A stretch of 54,748 bases of DNA from Vibrio sp. Isolate32 (GCF_022397955.1 NZ_JAKEUQ010000028.1:1-54748), one strand, 5' to 3'; counted from the stretch's first letter, positions 35,340 through 44,874 are shown. The notes: generated from the letters alone by a model not told the origin. A program made the numbers and translations.

Positions 35340-36167
35340 ATGACTATTCCTGCACTTAAAGATTCCGTGAAAATCGTTGCCTCTGATTTAGATGGTACGC
35401 TTCTGGCTCCCAACCATCAGTTGAGCGATTTTACCAAGCTAACGCTTAAGAAGTTACACGAGCAAGGTTATACCTTTATCTTCGCAACGGGTCGCCATCA
35501 CGTCGATGTAGCTGGGATTCGTCAAATCGCAGGGATTCCGGCGTACATGATCACGTCAAACGGTGCTCGCGTGCACGACCAGAATGATCAGCTAATGTAT
35601 AGCCAAAACGTGCCTCAAGAGCTCGTTCAACCGGTTATTGATATTGTTCGCCAAGATCCAAACATCTTCATTCACATGTACCAAAATGAAGATTGGCTGC
35701 TCGATCGTGAAGATGAAATGCTAGCCAAGTTCCACAGTGAGTCTGGCTTCAGCTACAAGCGCTTTGAAGCAGACAGTGCGCCGAGCGACGGCATTGCTAA
35801 GGTTTTTTTCACTCACCCAGAACAAGACCACGAACACCTAGTTACGTTTGAGCAAAAGCTAAAAGAAGCATTTGGAGACAAGTTAAACGTTGCCTTCTCA
35901 ACACCTTGGTGTCTGGAAGTGATGGCCGCTGAAGTATCTAAGGGTCATGCTTTAGACGCTGTCGCGAAATCTCTGAACCTAACGCTAGATAACTGTGTTG
36001 CCTTTGGTGATGGTATGAATGATGCTGAGATGCTGGCAATGGCAGGTAAAGGCATAATCATGGGCACATCACACGAGAAAGTGATGCAAGCACTGCCAGA
36101 CAATGAAGTGATTGGCAGCAACGCTGATGATGCCGTTGCGCACTACTTAGAGAAACACCTACTCTAA
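35340..36167 (+). CDS. yigL: HAD phosphatase YigL (Cof-type, pyridoxal phosphate phosphatase)
   Basis: 275 residues. HAD motif I is DLDGTLL (Asp16, Asp18), motif II ITSNG, motif III Lys in SKGHALDAVAK, motif IV FGDGMNDAEML. The cap is type C2B, as in Cof enzymes. E. coli YigL dephosphorylates PLP and sugar phosphates. GAGG lies before ATG 35340. The 190-bp gap after pldB suggests its own promoter. Confidence 0.93.
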   Translation: MTIPALKDSVKIVASDLDGTLLAPNHQLSDFTKLTLKKLHEQGYTFIFATGRHHVDVAGIRQIAGIPAYMITSNGARVHDQNDQLMYSQNVPQELVQPVIDIVRQDPNIFIHMYQNEDWLLDREDEMLAKFHSESGFSYKRFEADSAPSDGIAKVFFTHPEQDHEHLVTFEQKLKEAFGDKLNVAFSTPWCLEVMAAEVSKGHALDAVAKSLNLTLDNCVAFGDGMNDAEMLAMAGKGIIMGTSHEKVMQALPDNEVIGSNADDAVAHYLEKHLL

Positions 36168-36182
36168 ACAACCCCATCATAC

Positions 36183-36210
36183 AAAAAGGCAGCCAATGGA
36201 TGCCTTTTTT
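36183..36210. terminator. Bidirectional terminator yigL / EVE gene
   Basis: AAAAAGGCA / TGCCTTTTTT arms enclose 9 bases, with A/T tails on both strands. Confidence 0.85.
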
Positions 36211-36220
36211 GAATCTTACG

Positions 36221-36688
36221 CTAACGAGAACCGAGCACTTCTTTGCTTAAGATCGCCTGCCACTCTTGTTCCGTTACAGGCATGATCGATAAACGATTGC
36301 CGCGCTTCACCAAAGGCATTTCAGATAGTTCAGGCATGGCTTTAAGAGTCGCTAATGGGATCAAGCGTTCAGTCACTCGAACAAACTCGACATCAATCAT
36401 TATCCAGCGCGGGTTATCGGGTGAAGATTTAGGGTCGTAGTAATCACTCTCGGGATCGAATTGAAAATAGTCTGGGTAGGCTTCTCTGGTTACTTTTGCG
36501 ATCCCCGCTACGCCCACTTTTTTACATGATGAGTGGTATATCATCACCAGGTCGTCAAGCTTGACCTCATCACGCATCATGTTTCGAGCTTGATAGTTAC
36601 GAACTCCCTCCCAACAAGAGGTTTTTTGTACTCTCAGCGTCTGAATAGAAAAAGTGTCGGGTTCTGTTTTAAATAACCAATATGCCAT
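36221..36688 (-). CDS. EVE-domain protein
   Basis: 155 residues, entirely one EVE domain (YWLFKTEPDTFSIQTL, WEGVRNYQARNMMRDEVKLDDLVMIYHSS, VGVAGIAKV). The family is PUA-like and binds modified bases; relatives recognise modified cytosines in DNA or RNA. The start overlaps no other gene and the large lipoprotein gene is divergent. A role in recognising modified nucleic acid, including foreign DNA, is inference from the family. Confidence 0.9.
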   Translation of the reverse strand: MAYWLFKTEPDTFSIQTLRVQKTSCWEGVRNYQARNMMRDEVKLDDLVMIYHSSCKKVGVAGIAKVTREAYPDYFQFDPESDYYDPKSSPDNPRWIMIDVEFVRVTERLIPLATLKAMPELSEMPLVKRGNRLSIMPVTEQEWQAILSKEVLGSR

Positions 36689-36727
36689 AATAAATCCAAT
36701 TAACGGTTGCTCCGAGGAAGATATAAC

Positions 36728-38263
36728 ATGAAGGTAATGAAAAACCCAGTGACATGGCTAGCTGCATTCGCACTACAAGGCTGTGTAACCGCACCAGAAA
36801 CACCACAACAACCTGAAGTTCCACCAGCAACCTTAGATGAACCTCTGAGCGTTCAGCCACAAAGCTTCATAATGCGTGGTCAAGTTGTCGTAGGCCATGA
36901 AAGCCGTACGTTCACCCCTTGTGGTAGCCAACAACAATACTGGCTAGATATGTCTCCGGAGCTAGCACTAGAGGCACAAGGGCTAGCAGCCAGACCTTAT
37001 CAAGCTCTATATGGCGAACTGATTGGTCACCTTACTGTACCGAGCCAAACCGGCTACAACGCTGATTTCACAGCACGTTTCGTGGTTGATCAAGTCAATA
37101 TCTTAACGGCAGAAAATCCTGAACGCTGCGACCAACCGCTACGCTCCACACGAGTCTTTGGTAATGAGCCATTCTGGTCAGCCACCTTTGATAAAGATCT
37201 GCTGACTTATACCAAGATGGGCGAAGCACCTCAGGTTCTCAACATCGAATCAAGCCGCACCACGCCAAGCAGTCGTGATTACCAACTAGAAGGTAAAGCA
37301 ACGCAAGGCGAGCTCAATCTGAAAAAAGAGAACTGCAGTGACGGCATGAGTGACTCTATCTACGGCTGGGAAGCGAAACTCAACCTCAATGACAGCAACT
37401 ACACAGGCTGTGCTACGGTTTCAAATCAAGATCCTACGTTGAGCTGGATCGGTACCTACTTCGCTAGCTCAACTCAGAACTCAGGGTTCTCTATTAACCT
37501 TGAGCTCAATGATGATCACAGCGCAGTGACAACCTACTCATACAGCAACGGGGATCCTTCTATTGTTGAGCAAGGCTTCTGGCAGCAACTCAACCAAAAC
37601 CAGATTCAGGTTGTGATGACTCGCCACCAACAACAATACCTGATATCCGAGCGTATCTTCACACTCGATAGCGGTAAGCTGATCGCAGAGAAAGAAAAGG
37701 TCGGCAATATCGTCTACCCGATTGCCAACGGCGGTCTAGTACTATTCGAAGCAAAGCTTGTACAAGCACAAACCAACATGGTTGATCTAACGGCAAAGCA
37801 AGTGCACTCCAGTGATCAATTTAATCCAAAAGTAGACCAAGCGATCCGCGAGTATTTTAAGATCAACAATAGCTCGCCTGATGATACTAAATATCGCTGG
37901 CTGACCTACGATATCAACGGTGACGGTAAAGAAGAGTTGTTCGCTCAACTCGATTGGTGTGGTTCAGGTGGCTGTACACTGCTGATTTTCGAGAACCATC
38001 AGGACAAGTGGCGCTTCAATAGCCGAGTAACACTGGTAAAAGGCGACATACGCGTGGGTAAGTCTCAAAGTCACGGGTGGCACGATCTGATCTTCAATGT
38101 CAGCGGCGGTGGCGCAATAGCAGCCAAACACGCACTCTCATATACGGGTGTCAGCTATCCACTCAACCCAAGTGTTGCACCGGTAGCCGATGATGCTGAT
38201 ATCAGCGATGTGGTTTTGTTTGCTAACAACATCTCACCAGTACAAAGCGGAGTTAAGCTATAA
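36728..38263 (+). CDS. Large lipoprotein, COG3650-like, with Ca-loop-like repeat
   Basis: 511 residues from ATG 36728. A lipobox FALQGC (Cys about residue 19) shows a lipoprotein; the next residues (VTAPE) do not include an Asp, so outer-membrane sorting is expected. The middle (RVFGNEPFWSATFDKDLLTYTKMG) is the COG3650-type beta domain. The C-terminal part has YDINGDGKEELF, a calcium-loop-like DxNxDGxxE, next to DWCGSGGC, which could form a disulfide. Function unknown. The DTW gene follows after 2 bp. Confidence 0.8.
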   Translation: MKVMKNPVTWLAAFALQGCVTAPETPQQPEVPPATLDEPLSVQPQSFIMRGQVVVGHESRTFTPCGSQQQYWLDMSPELALEAQGLAARPYQALYGELIGHLTVPSQTGYNADFTARFVVDQVNILTAENPERCDQPLRSTRVFGNEPFWSATFDKDLLTYTKMGEAPQVLNIESSRTTPSSRDYQLEGKATQGELNLKKENCSDGMSDSIYGWEAKLNLNDSNYTGCATVSNQDPTLSWIGTYFASSTQNSGFSINLELNDDHSAVTTYSYSNGDPSIVEQGFWQQLNQNQIQVVMTRHQQQYLISERIFTLDSGKLIAEKEKVGNIVYPIANGGLVLFEAKLVQAQTNMVDLTAKQVHSSDQFNPKVDQAIREYFKINNSSPDDTKYRWLTYDINGDGKEELFAQLDWCGSGGCTLLIFENHQDKWRFNSRVTLVKGDIRVGKSQSHGWHDLIFNVSGGGAIAAKHALSYTGVSYPLNPSVAPVADDADISDVVLFANNISPVQSGVKL

Positions 38264-38265
38264 CC

Positions 38266-38862
38266 ATGAGTGATCAGCAAGCTTGCAGTGGGTGTGGTTT
38301 CACTCATCAATGTATTTGTCATCGAATACCGAATACTGAAAGCCAAATCCAGTTAGTGCTACTCACTCACGAGAATGAACTAACACGAGACACCAATACC
38401 GGAAAGCTACTGCAACAGTCACTCAAGCAGTGTCAGTCTTTTATTTGGCAGCGCAAGACGCCTCCAGTCGAACTACTGGCTTTGCTTGAAGATGAAACAC
38501 ATCAGCCTTTGCTGTTGTTTCCAAGTAATGAAAGCATTGAATGCCAGCAAGCGGTTTCGGATAGAGCGAGTGAACGAATGCCGTTATTAATCATCTTGGA
38601 TGGTACGTGGCAAGAAGCGAAAAAGATGCTCAACAAAAGTCCTTGGCTACAAACGATCCCTCAAGTGCACCTCGATGTGACCAATGAATCTTCCTATACC
38701 TTACGCCGCAATCAAGTCAGCGGACACCTGTGTACCTGTGAGGTTGGCATCGAGCTACTTAAGGCATTAGATGAAGCTAAAGCAGCAAAGCAAATAGAAG
38801 ATTACTATCAGCACTATCTAAAAGTGTTCCAAGCTGACAAAAGTGGACACGCTCTCAGATAG
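38266..38862 (+). CDS. DTW-domain protein, probable tRNA-uridine aminocarboxypropyltransferase
   Basis: 198 residues. N-terminal zinc-type cysteines CSGCGFTHQCICHR, then VLLTHENELTRDTNTGKLL and the signature LDGTWQEAKKML. The family (TapT/YfiP, DTWD1/2) adds the aminocarboxypropyl group of SAM to uridine in tRNA. This one is shorter than typical TapT, so the target position is uncertain. It is two bases after the lipoprotein stop (operon). Confidence 0.85.
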   Translation: MSDQQACSGCGFTHQCICHRIPNTESQIQLVLLTHENELTRDTNTGKLLQQSLKQCQSFIWQRKTPPVELLALLEDETHQPLLLFPSNESIECQQAVSDRASERMPLLIILDGTWQEAKKMLNKSPWLQTIPQVHLDVTNESSYTLRRNQVSGHLCTCEVGIELLKALDEAKAAKQIEDYYQHYLKVFQADKSGHALR

Positions 38863-38891
38863 AGTAATGCGGAGTGCTTAAGCACTAAAAT

Positions 38892-38922
38892 AAAAAAGGG
38901 CGAGCCACTAGCTCACCCTTTT
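38892..38922 (-). terminator. Terminator of the FIST-GGDEF-EAL gene
   Basis: GGGCGAGC (38898-38905) / GCTCACCC (38911-38918). On the minus strand the single mismatch becomes a G-U pair and a T run follows, so it works best for that strand, but it may also stop the DTW gene. Confidence 0.8.
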
Positions 38923-38954
38923 CACATCTCGCTTTGATGCATTGGACAGAATAG

Positions 38955-38970
38955 TGTTTCACGTGAAACA
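38955..38970. other. parS centromere site (ParB binding)
   Basis: Perfect 16-bp palindrome TGTTTCACGTGAAACA, identical to the parS consensus bound by chromosomal ParB proteins. It lies between the terminator and the stop codon of the FIST-GGDEF-EAL gene. Chromosome-1 parS sites in Vibrio cluster near oriC1, consistent with the origin-proximal gene content here. Confidence 0.93.
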
Positions 38971-38988
38971 TCAGACATTTGCCACTCA

Positions 38989-41487
38989 TCAGAACAGCCG
39001 TTTAGGCTCTCCGAAGTAATAACCTTGCAGGTAGTCGACACCCATGTCTTCTGCAATTCGGCAGATTTGCTCATTATGAACAAATTCAGCGACCGTTTTG
39101 GCATTAAACACTTGGCACAAACGCACCAGCTGAGAAGTAATGTTTCTCTGCTTCTGGTCTTTATCGATATTACCAATCAAGCTGCCATCAAGCTTAATTA
39201 TCTGCGGTTCAAGTTTAATGATCTCATCGATATTGGAGTAACCAGAACCAAAGTCGTCAACGATGATTCTTGCACCTAACGAACGGAAGTGGTCACACAC
39301 CTCAATCATACGGCCATAATCTCGAATTTGCTCAGACTCAAGCACCTCAAGCCCCAATCGAGTAGGATCGTTCATGCCGCTAATGGCTGTCTCAAGTACC
39401 TCTAGAGTCTTATCACTTAAAAGGTCTTGCGGAGAAAGGTTGATCGAGAATGGGCTCTGTTTATCAGCCATATAACCGATAGTGTTCTTAATCATATGGC
39501 GACTAAGACGCGTGTAAAGGTGCGTATCAGCAATGATAGGTAAGAACTTTCCTGGTGGCACAATGGTACCGTCCGATTCCATGATTCTAACCAAACACTC
39601 TTGGCTAATTATTTCGTGCGTACCCGCCTCCACAATAGGCTGTGAGTAAGTGATGATGTTCTGATCTAAGATCGCACGGCTCACACAACTCAACCAAACG
39701 AGTTGCTCTTTGCGGTCCTCTTCGCTCACCTGAATGTCTTTTGCATTGGTGATGTGGGTATTGTTACGCACCCCATAGCGTCGCGCTTCGATTGCTTTCA
39801 ATAAGATTTCGTCACCGCTGTCGGTTAAAAAATCACAACGACTAGCAAAGCCGCCACACAGAGAAACTGACAAGTAATCGATATCAGCCAAATCATATGG
39901 CTCAAAATTAATGTGTTCGATATCATCTGCGAACTCAACGAAACCTTCTTTGATTTTCGCACAACTAACACTGGCATTAAAAATAATCGCCCACTCTCCA
40001 ACCCCAATACTGAATAGCTCAATCTTCACGCGTGGCTCTTTCACGACACGAATCTGCAATCGCTCAATAAAGTGATTAGACAGATCAAGCAGCAACTGGT
40101 CACCCACTTGATAACCATATTTTTCGTTAACTTGATGGAAATTCGTGAGCTTTAACGTGAGTAAGTGTTCACTAAATAGAATCGTATTGAGACGCTCCTT
40201 CAGTGCGATACGGTTCGGTAAACCAGTACGTGAATCAATACGATAACTCTCGGTTAAGCGATGCGCTTGTTGATGGAGTTTCTTTTCCATCTGAGTGTTC
40301 ATGCTATCAAGATCAGCGACTGCATTTCTGACAAGGTTAAGCAATGGCGACACTGTTGATCCACACTGAAAGTCTTCACAATGAAACTCTTTAATCTCGT
40401 CAGACTCACGCATAGCGATATAAGTCAGGCTATGATGCAGTATTTCTTGGCGGTCTTCATTGCGGTATAGCTCCCCCATACAGTAGACACCACACGTGTT
40501 CACTATCCCTTCAAATGGCTTGAGCTCAAGTTTACTGTCGATAAACTCAAGTCGAGATACACAGTTATAGATGATCACCGATTCAGGCTGATGCATGGCT
40601 AGCATCTCGGCACCATGGCGCACCTTTTCAGCAGTCAATGAGGGGTGATTATAGCAAAACTGCGCTTCTTCACCGACATGCCAAGGGCTATCAAACTCGA
40701 TACTGCCATCATCATTAATACGTAGAGGCGTGGAGATACCCCTCTTTCTGCCAAGTTCTCGATAAAGTGGAAAGCTCATCAGCTGGCTAAAAGGAAGATC
40801 TTTGCCATCCGCAAGGTAATGTTTGAAGACTTCAATAGCAGGCTTGTCATTCAACGCGTATAAGCGATGTCCGACTGCGTGTGTGACTCGTAGCTTCATA
40901 CCAATTGGGTTCCACTCAGAGTACGCGTCCGACCACACCTTCAGTCTTGGGTTAGTCAGAGCCACCGCAACACAGGCGTGCTGGTAGGTTTGCTCGTTAT
41001 ACATAACCCAACGGCCAAATTCATTCTCATGACATAGTCCACCAGCAATCGGCAAGGCGTAAGGCAAATTTTCAAAAGCGCTATAGATAGGATAATCACG
41101 CCCTTCAACCTGATCACACAAGCTGATAACCGTTTTGGTGTCTTCGGTAAGGCGCAGTTGAAAAGCGAGATCTTGGCTGTCTTGATTTGGATTGCCAGTA
41201 AACGGCTGAACCGCAGAGGTTAGATGGGTTTCGTTAAACTCACTGATGATGACTAAAGTACATGTACTCTCAAGACAGTTGTCACAGATAACATGACGAG
41301 CACTCTGACCGATTAGCGTCGCATTGTTTAAGCGATTGAGGGCAACACTCGCGATTTGACGAGCCAGTTCTGAAGATTGAGCTGAGAAGATTTGAATAAG
41401 GTACTGTTTGTTGTCACACCATTCTCGCTGATCAAATTGAGCTCTAAATAACGCCTCAGTATTTGCGAGAAATGTAAATGTTTGCAT
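38989..41487 (-). CDS. FIST-GGDEF-EAL c-di-GMP phosphodiesterase
   Basis: 832-residue cytoplasmic protein: FIST sensor (about 25-360, small-ligand binding), degenerate GGDEF (about 415-575, GVGEW in place of GGDEF) and EAL (about 595-825). The EAL domain keeps key residues: ECLVR for EALxR, NLSPQDLL, LEVLES, VDDFGSGYSN, KLDGSLI and AEFVHNEQ. Phosphodiesterase activity is likely and cyclase activity unlikely. No membrane segment. The FIST domain is thought to sense amino-acid-like or other small molecules. AGGG precedes ATG 41487. Confidence 0.92.
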   Translation of the reverse strand: MQTFTFLANTEALFRAQFDQREWCDNKQYLIQIFSAQSSELARQIASVALNRLNNATLIGQSARHVICDNCLESTCTLVIISEFNETHLTSAVQPFTGNPNQDSQDLAFQLRLTEDTKTVISLCDQVEGRDYPIYSAFENLPYALPIAGGLCHENEFGRWVMYNEQTYQHACVAVALTNPRLKVWSDAYSEWNPIGMKLRVTHAVGHRLYALNDKPAIEVFKHYLADGKDLPFSQLMSFPLYRELGRKRGISTPLRINDDGSIEFDSPWHVGEEAQFCYNHPSLTAEKVRHGAEMLAMHQPESVIIYNCVSRLEFIDSKLELKPFEGIVNTCGVYCMGELYRNEDRQEILHHSLTYIAMRESDEIKEFHCEDFQCGSTVSPLLNLVRNAVADLDSMNTQMEKKLHQQAHRLTESYRIDSRTGLPNRIALKERLNTILFSEHLLTLKLTNFHQVNEKYGYQVGDQLLLDLSNHFIERLQIRVVKEPRVKIELFSIGVGEWAIIFNASVSCAKIKEGFVEFADDIEHINFEPYDLADIDYLSVSLCGGFASRCDFLTDSGDEILLKAIEARRYGVRNNTHITNAKDIQVSEEDRKEQLVWLSCVSRAILDQNIITYSQPIVEAGTHEIISQECLVRIMESDGTIVPPGKFLPIIADTHLYTRLSRHMIKNTIGYMADKQSPFSINLSPQDLLSDKTLEVLETAISGMNDPTRLGLEVLESEQIRDYGRMIEVCDHFRSLGARIIVDDFGSGYSNIDEIIKLEPQIIKLDGSLIGNIDKDQKQRNITSQLVRLCQVFNAKTVAEFVHNEQICRIAEDMGVDYLQGYYFGEPKRLF

Positions 41488-41655
41488 GCCAACCCTTGTT
41501 CAAAATCGAGTGAAGTAACAACCCGCAACCACTGCTATGACTGAAATGAATCGCTAAAAAGTAGTCGCCAATTATCCTAACCTAATCAGGCTTTTATAGG
41601 CGACTAATGTAACAATTCACTATCATAAATGCGACACAATAAGCCTACCTAGCCA

Positions 41656-42372
41656 TTAAATTAGTCGCATAAGATCGCTAAGTTGGTCTATTTCAACATC
41701 AGGAAGCAGGCTCGCCTTCGGGGAGTGGTATAAATTGGAACCAATGTCATTAAACCAGCATGCTTGGAAGCCATTTTGCTTGGCTCCGTAGACATCCGTT
41801 TTGAGGTGATCACCAACATGAAGAATATTCTCAGCATTACAATCTAGGTGCTGCTGAGCTTTTTCAAACATATCTGGGTAAGGTTTAGCTCTGCCATCAG
41901 GGCCGGCTTTAAGGATTAACTGAAAATACAGCCCTAAGCCAATTTTGTGCGGGTCGACATTGCCATTAGTAATTGCAACTAGAGGAATACGTTGGCTAAG
42001 CTCAGTCATCACTCGATGTGTTTCGTCAGGCACATCGACTTGATTACGCAACCACAAGGCATGCTCAATGCCTTCTCGAGCCGCTTGCTCTGCTTGCTGC
42101 TGAGAATAACCCAATTGCAGCAAACCACTCTTAATCTGAGTTTCACGCCACACGGTGACATCATGTTTCAATACTGGGTTTTCAGATGCGACTTGCTGCT
42201 TAATGCCCTGCCACTCTTCGAGCGATAAAGAAGCCGACACTGGGTGCTTTTGATAAAGCCACTGTGCCATCTCCTTCTCAACCTTCATGATCACAGGCCA
42301 GTTGTCATACAGGGTGTCATCTAAATCAAAGGTCATGGCTTTGATGGGCTTTAACCCTCGATAAATTCGCAT
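41656..42372 (-). CDS. yigB: HAD phosphatase YigB (riboflavin precursor phosphatase)
   Basis: 238 residues. HAD motif I is FDLDDTLYDN and the later motif is VGDHLKTDVYGAKQNG. E. coli YigB dephosphorylates 5-amino-6-(5-phosphoribitylamino)uracil in flavin synthesis. It follows xerC by 15 bp as in enterics. AAAGGG precedes the ATG. Last gene of the lptM-lysA-dapF-DUF484-xerC-yigB series. Confidence 0.93.
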   Translation of the reverse strand: MRIYRGLKPIKAMTFDLDDTLYDNWPVIMKVEKEMAQWLYQKHPVSASLSLEEWQGIKQQVASENPVLKHDVTVWRETQIKSGLLQLGYSQQQAEQAAREGIEHALWLRNQVDVPDETHRVMTELSQRIPLVAITNGNVDPHKIGLGLYFQLILKAGPDGRAKPYPDMFEKAQQHLDCNAENILHVGDHLKTDVYGAKQNGFQACWFNDIGSNLYHSPKASLLPDVEIDQLSDLMRLI

Positions 42373-42387
42373 AGTAAACCCTTTAAT

Positions 42388-43320
42388 CTAATCTTTGTTC
42401 TTCTTACGCGCTCTCGGATGAGCCTGATCATAAGCTTGCGCTAAGTGTTGGAAATCCAAGTGAGTGTACACTTGGGTGGTCGAGATGTTTTCATGCCCCA
42501 GCAATTCTTGAACAGCGCGTAGGTTTTGGCTCGATTCAAGCATATGCGTCGCAAAGGAGTGGCGCAGTTTGTGCGGGCTGATGTGGCTCGCCACAGATTG
42601 CTTCTTGCCCCACTCTTCCATACGTTTTTGCACACTGCGGTGTGAGATGCGCGTTCCCAGCTTGGAAACAAACAGCGCGTCCTCTCCCGGAGAAGCCAAT
42701 TCACCGCGGACTCGCAGCCACTTATCGACCCACTCTTTCGCTAAACCAGAAAAAGGCGCTTTGCGTTCTTTGTCGCCTTTCCCAATCACTCGGATTTCGC
42801 CTTGTCGATCCAACACATCCTTCAGGTTGATGCCGACCAGTTCTGCCAGTCGTAATCCAGCACCATACATTACCTCCATCATCGCTCGGTCACGAATCGA
42901 CAGTGGATCGTCTTCATTCACATCAAGCAGTTGACCCACTTCATCCACATCGAGGTTTTTCGGCAACGGGCGCTGCTTACGAGGTGCAGAAACCCCTTTT
43001 GCAGGATTGGCGGTCATTTCGCCACGCAACACAAGGAAATCAAAGAAGCTGCGCAGTGAAGATAAACGCGTTGCAATACTGCTCGCCTTCATTCCCTCAC
43101 GCATGCCTTTACTGGCAAGTTGTCTTACCCACGCTGCATCGACTTGTCCCCAGTCTTTCAATCCTAGCGTGACTAAATGACTGGCCATGGTTTCAAGTTG
43201 TTGTTTGTAATTACGTTGGGTGTGTAGGCTGAGTCCCTTCTCGCTTCTGAGATACTCATAGAAGCGAGAAAGTGGCTTTTGAAGGCTGTTAGGAAGAGGT
43301 ATTTTGGGCTCTATGCTCAT
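42388..43320 (-). CDS. xerC: Tyrosine recombinase XerC
   Basis: 310 residues; with XerD resolves chromosome dimers at dif under FtsK. The catalytic set is visible: Arg157 (GAGLRLAE), Lys181 (GKGDKER), His250 and Arg253 (HKLRHSF), His276 (LLGHENIS) and the nucleophile Tyr285 (QVYTH). The N-terminal core-binding domain runs to about residue 105. The start overlaps the DUF484 gene by 32 bases. Confidence 0.97.
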   Translation of the reverse strand: MSIEPKIPLPNSLQKPLSRFYEYLRSEKGLSLHTQRNYKQQLETMASHLVTLGLKDWGQVDAAWVRQLASKGMREGMKASSIATRLSSLRSFFDFLVLRGEMTANPAKGVSAPRKQRPLPKNLDVDEVGQLLDVNEDDPLSIRDRAMMEVMYGAGLRLAELVGINLKDVLDRQGEIRVIGKGDKERKAPFSGLAKEWVDKWLRVRGELASPGEDALFVSKLGTRISHRSVQKRMEEWGKKQSVASHISPHKLRHSFATHMLESSQNLRAVQELLGHENISTTQVYTHLDFQHLAQAYDQAHPRARKKNKD

Positions 43321-43987
43321 TATTTATCTGCCAAGGTAAGGTGTCCGCCAAATGAGCGACAACAAGTGCTAAATGGCGTAAAAAGAGCGTATCCATATGG
43401 GGTTGGAAATGTCCGCCATCTTCACTAGAAAAGGCGAGTAAACCCAATGGTGACTGCTTAGCAAGCGGTAGTACTACATAAGAGCCTAGCTCTGGAACTG
43501 GATAATCACCAAACAAATTGTGTCTGTCGGCTTTTCTCAAGCGCCCAAGATAAGCATCTTTGCCATTGAAATGGTTAAGCGAAAACTTAGAGTAACCCTC
43601 AGCACTTAAATGATAAAAACCCGATTGTGATAGAATTCGAACATGAGCCTTAAGCCCAAGGTCTAACGCTTTTTGCTCAACGGCTTTTATCACCTGCATG
43701 AAGTCACTGCATTTCAGTACTTGCGCTTGCAGGTCCATGAACTCGTAGAAGGTTTTATCGTTATTCGCTGCCAGAGACATCAAGCCGGTGATCTCTTCTT
43801 CTAGCTCTTCAATTCTCTGGCGTTGACGTTTAAGCTGAATCTCGACCAGAGAAACAGCGCCCTGCTCAACGTTATTAATAGCAAGGCGATCCACCAAATC
43901 TTTTCGGTCTTGGAAAAAATCTGGGTTATCACGTAAATATTCCGCGACCACTTCTGCGGTGAGTGCGTCGGCTTCAACGTTAGACAA
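43289..43987 (-). CDS. DUF484 family protein (YigA-like)
   Basis: 232 residues: short helical N-terminus with AEYLRDNPDFF, a coiled-coil around KRQRQRIEELEEEITGLMSLA, then a GAF-like domain (YVVLPLAKQSPLGLLAFSSEDGGHF). Function unknown; it is nearly always found between dapF and xerC. The start codon is TTG (43987) with AAAGGATAGG upstream. Confidence 0.9.
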   Translation of the reverse strand: MSNVEADALTAEVVAEYLRDNPDFFQDRKDLVDRLAINNVEQGAVSLVEIQLKRQRQRIEELEEEITGLMSLAANNDKTFYEFMDLQAQVLKCSDFMQVIKAVEQKALDLGLKAHVRILSQSGFYHLSAEGYSKFSLNHFNGKDAYLGRLRKADRHNLFGDYPVPELGSYVVLPLAKQSPLGLLAFSSEDGGHFQPHMDTLFLRHLALVVAHLADTLPWQINNEHRAQNTSS

Positions 43988-44032
43988 AACCTATCCTTTA
44001 TTTTTTATGTATCTATCTGTTATGTATCGTTA

Positions 44033-44863
44033 TCAGCAAGAAAGCTGGCCATCAAACACATGCGTCGCTGGGCCCGTCATATACAGAGGTTTCCCCGGGC
44101 CTTGCCAGCTAATGTGTAAGTCACCGCCTGGTAGGCTCACCTTCACATTCTCAGCCAGTAAGCCTTGAGTAATACCAACCGCAACAGCGCCACAGGCACC
44201 GCTACCACAAGCCTGAGTTTCACCCGCTCCGCGTTCGTAAACACGCAAACGCACTTCTTCACGGTTAACCACCTGCATAAAGCCAGCATTAACGCGCTCA
44301 GGGAAACGCTCATGTGATTCAAGCAGCGGGCCTAAGGTATTCACATCTGCCGTATCGACATCATCAACCACGGTCACCACATGTGGATTACCCATACTGA
44401 CCGCGCCACAGAATAAAGTGTGTGCATCGGTTCTTAGGATGTAGGTCTTTTCAGGTTGTTTAGCTTTAAATGGGATCTTGCTTGGTTCGAACTCTGGAAT
44501 GCCCATGTTCACGGTGATCAGGTTATTCTCTTCAATCTTGAGAACCATTTTGCCTTTCTTGGTACTGACGTTGATGCTGTACTTATTCGTTAGGCCTTTC
44601 ATTCGAACGAATCGTGCAAAACAACGAGCACCATTACCACACTGTTCCACTTCACTGCCATCCGCATTAAATATGCGGTAATGGAAATCAGTTTCTGGAT
44701 CATAGGGAGCCTCAACCACAAGTAGTTGGTCAAAGCCCACACCAGTGTGACGATCCGCCAAACGACGGATCAAATCTGGAGAAAAGAAAATATTTTGAGT
44801 AATGCAGTCCACGACCATGAAATCATTGCCCAAACCATGCATTTTAGAAAAGTGGAAGTGCAT
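44033..44863 (-). CDS. dapF: Diaminopimelate epimerase
   Basis: Converts LL- to meso-diaminopimelate for lysine and peptidoglycan. 276 residues with the two catalytic cysteines, Cys75 (EQCGNGARC) and about Cys219 (QACGSGACG), and the N-terminal FSKMHGLGNDFMVVD. It lies 11 bp after lysA; lysA and dapF are consecutive lysine-pathway enzymes in one unit. Confidence 0.97.
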   Translation of the reverse strand: MHFHFSKMHGLGNDFMVVDCITQNIFFSPDLIRRLADRHTGVGFDQLLVVEAPYDPETDFHYRIFNADGSEVEQCGNGARCFARFVRMKGLTNKYSINVSTKKGKMVLKIEENNLITVNMGIPEFEPSKIPFKAKQPEKTYILRTDAHTLFCGAVSMGNPHVVTVVDDVDTADVNTLGPLLESHERFPERVNAGFMQVVNREEVRLRVYERGAGETQACGSGACGAVAVGITQGLLAENVKVSLPGGDLHISWQGPGKPLYMTGPATHVFDGQLSC

Positions 44864-44874
44864 AACGCTTTAAA

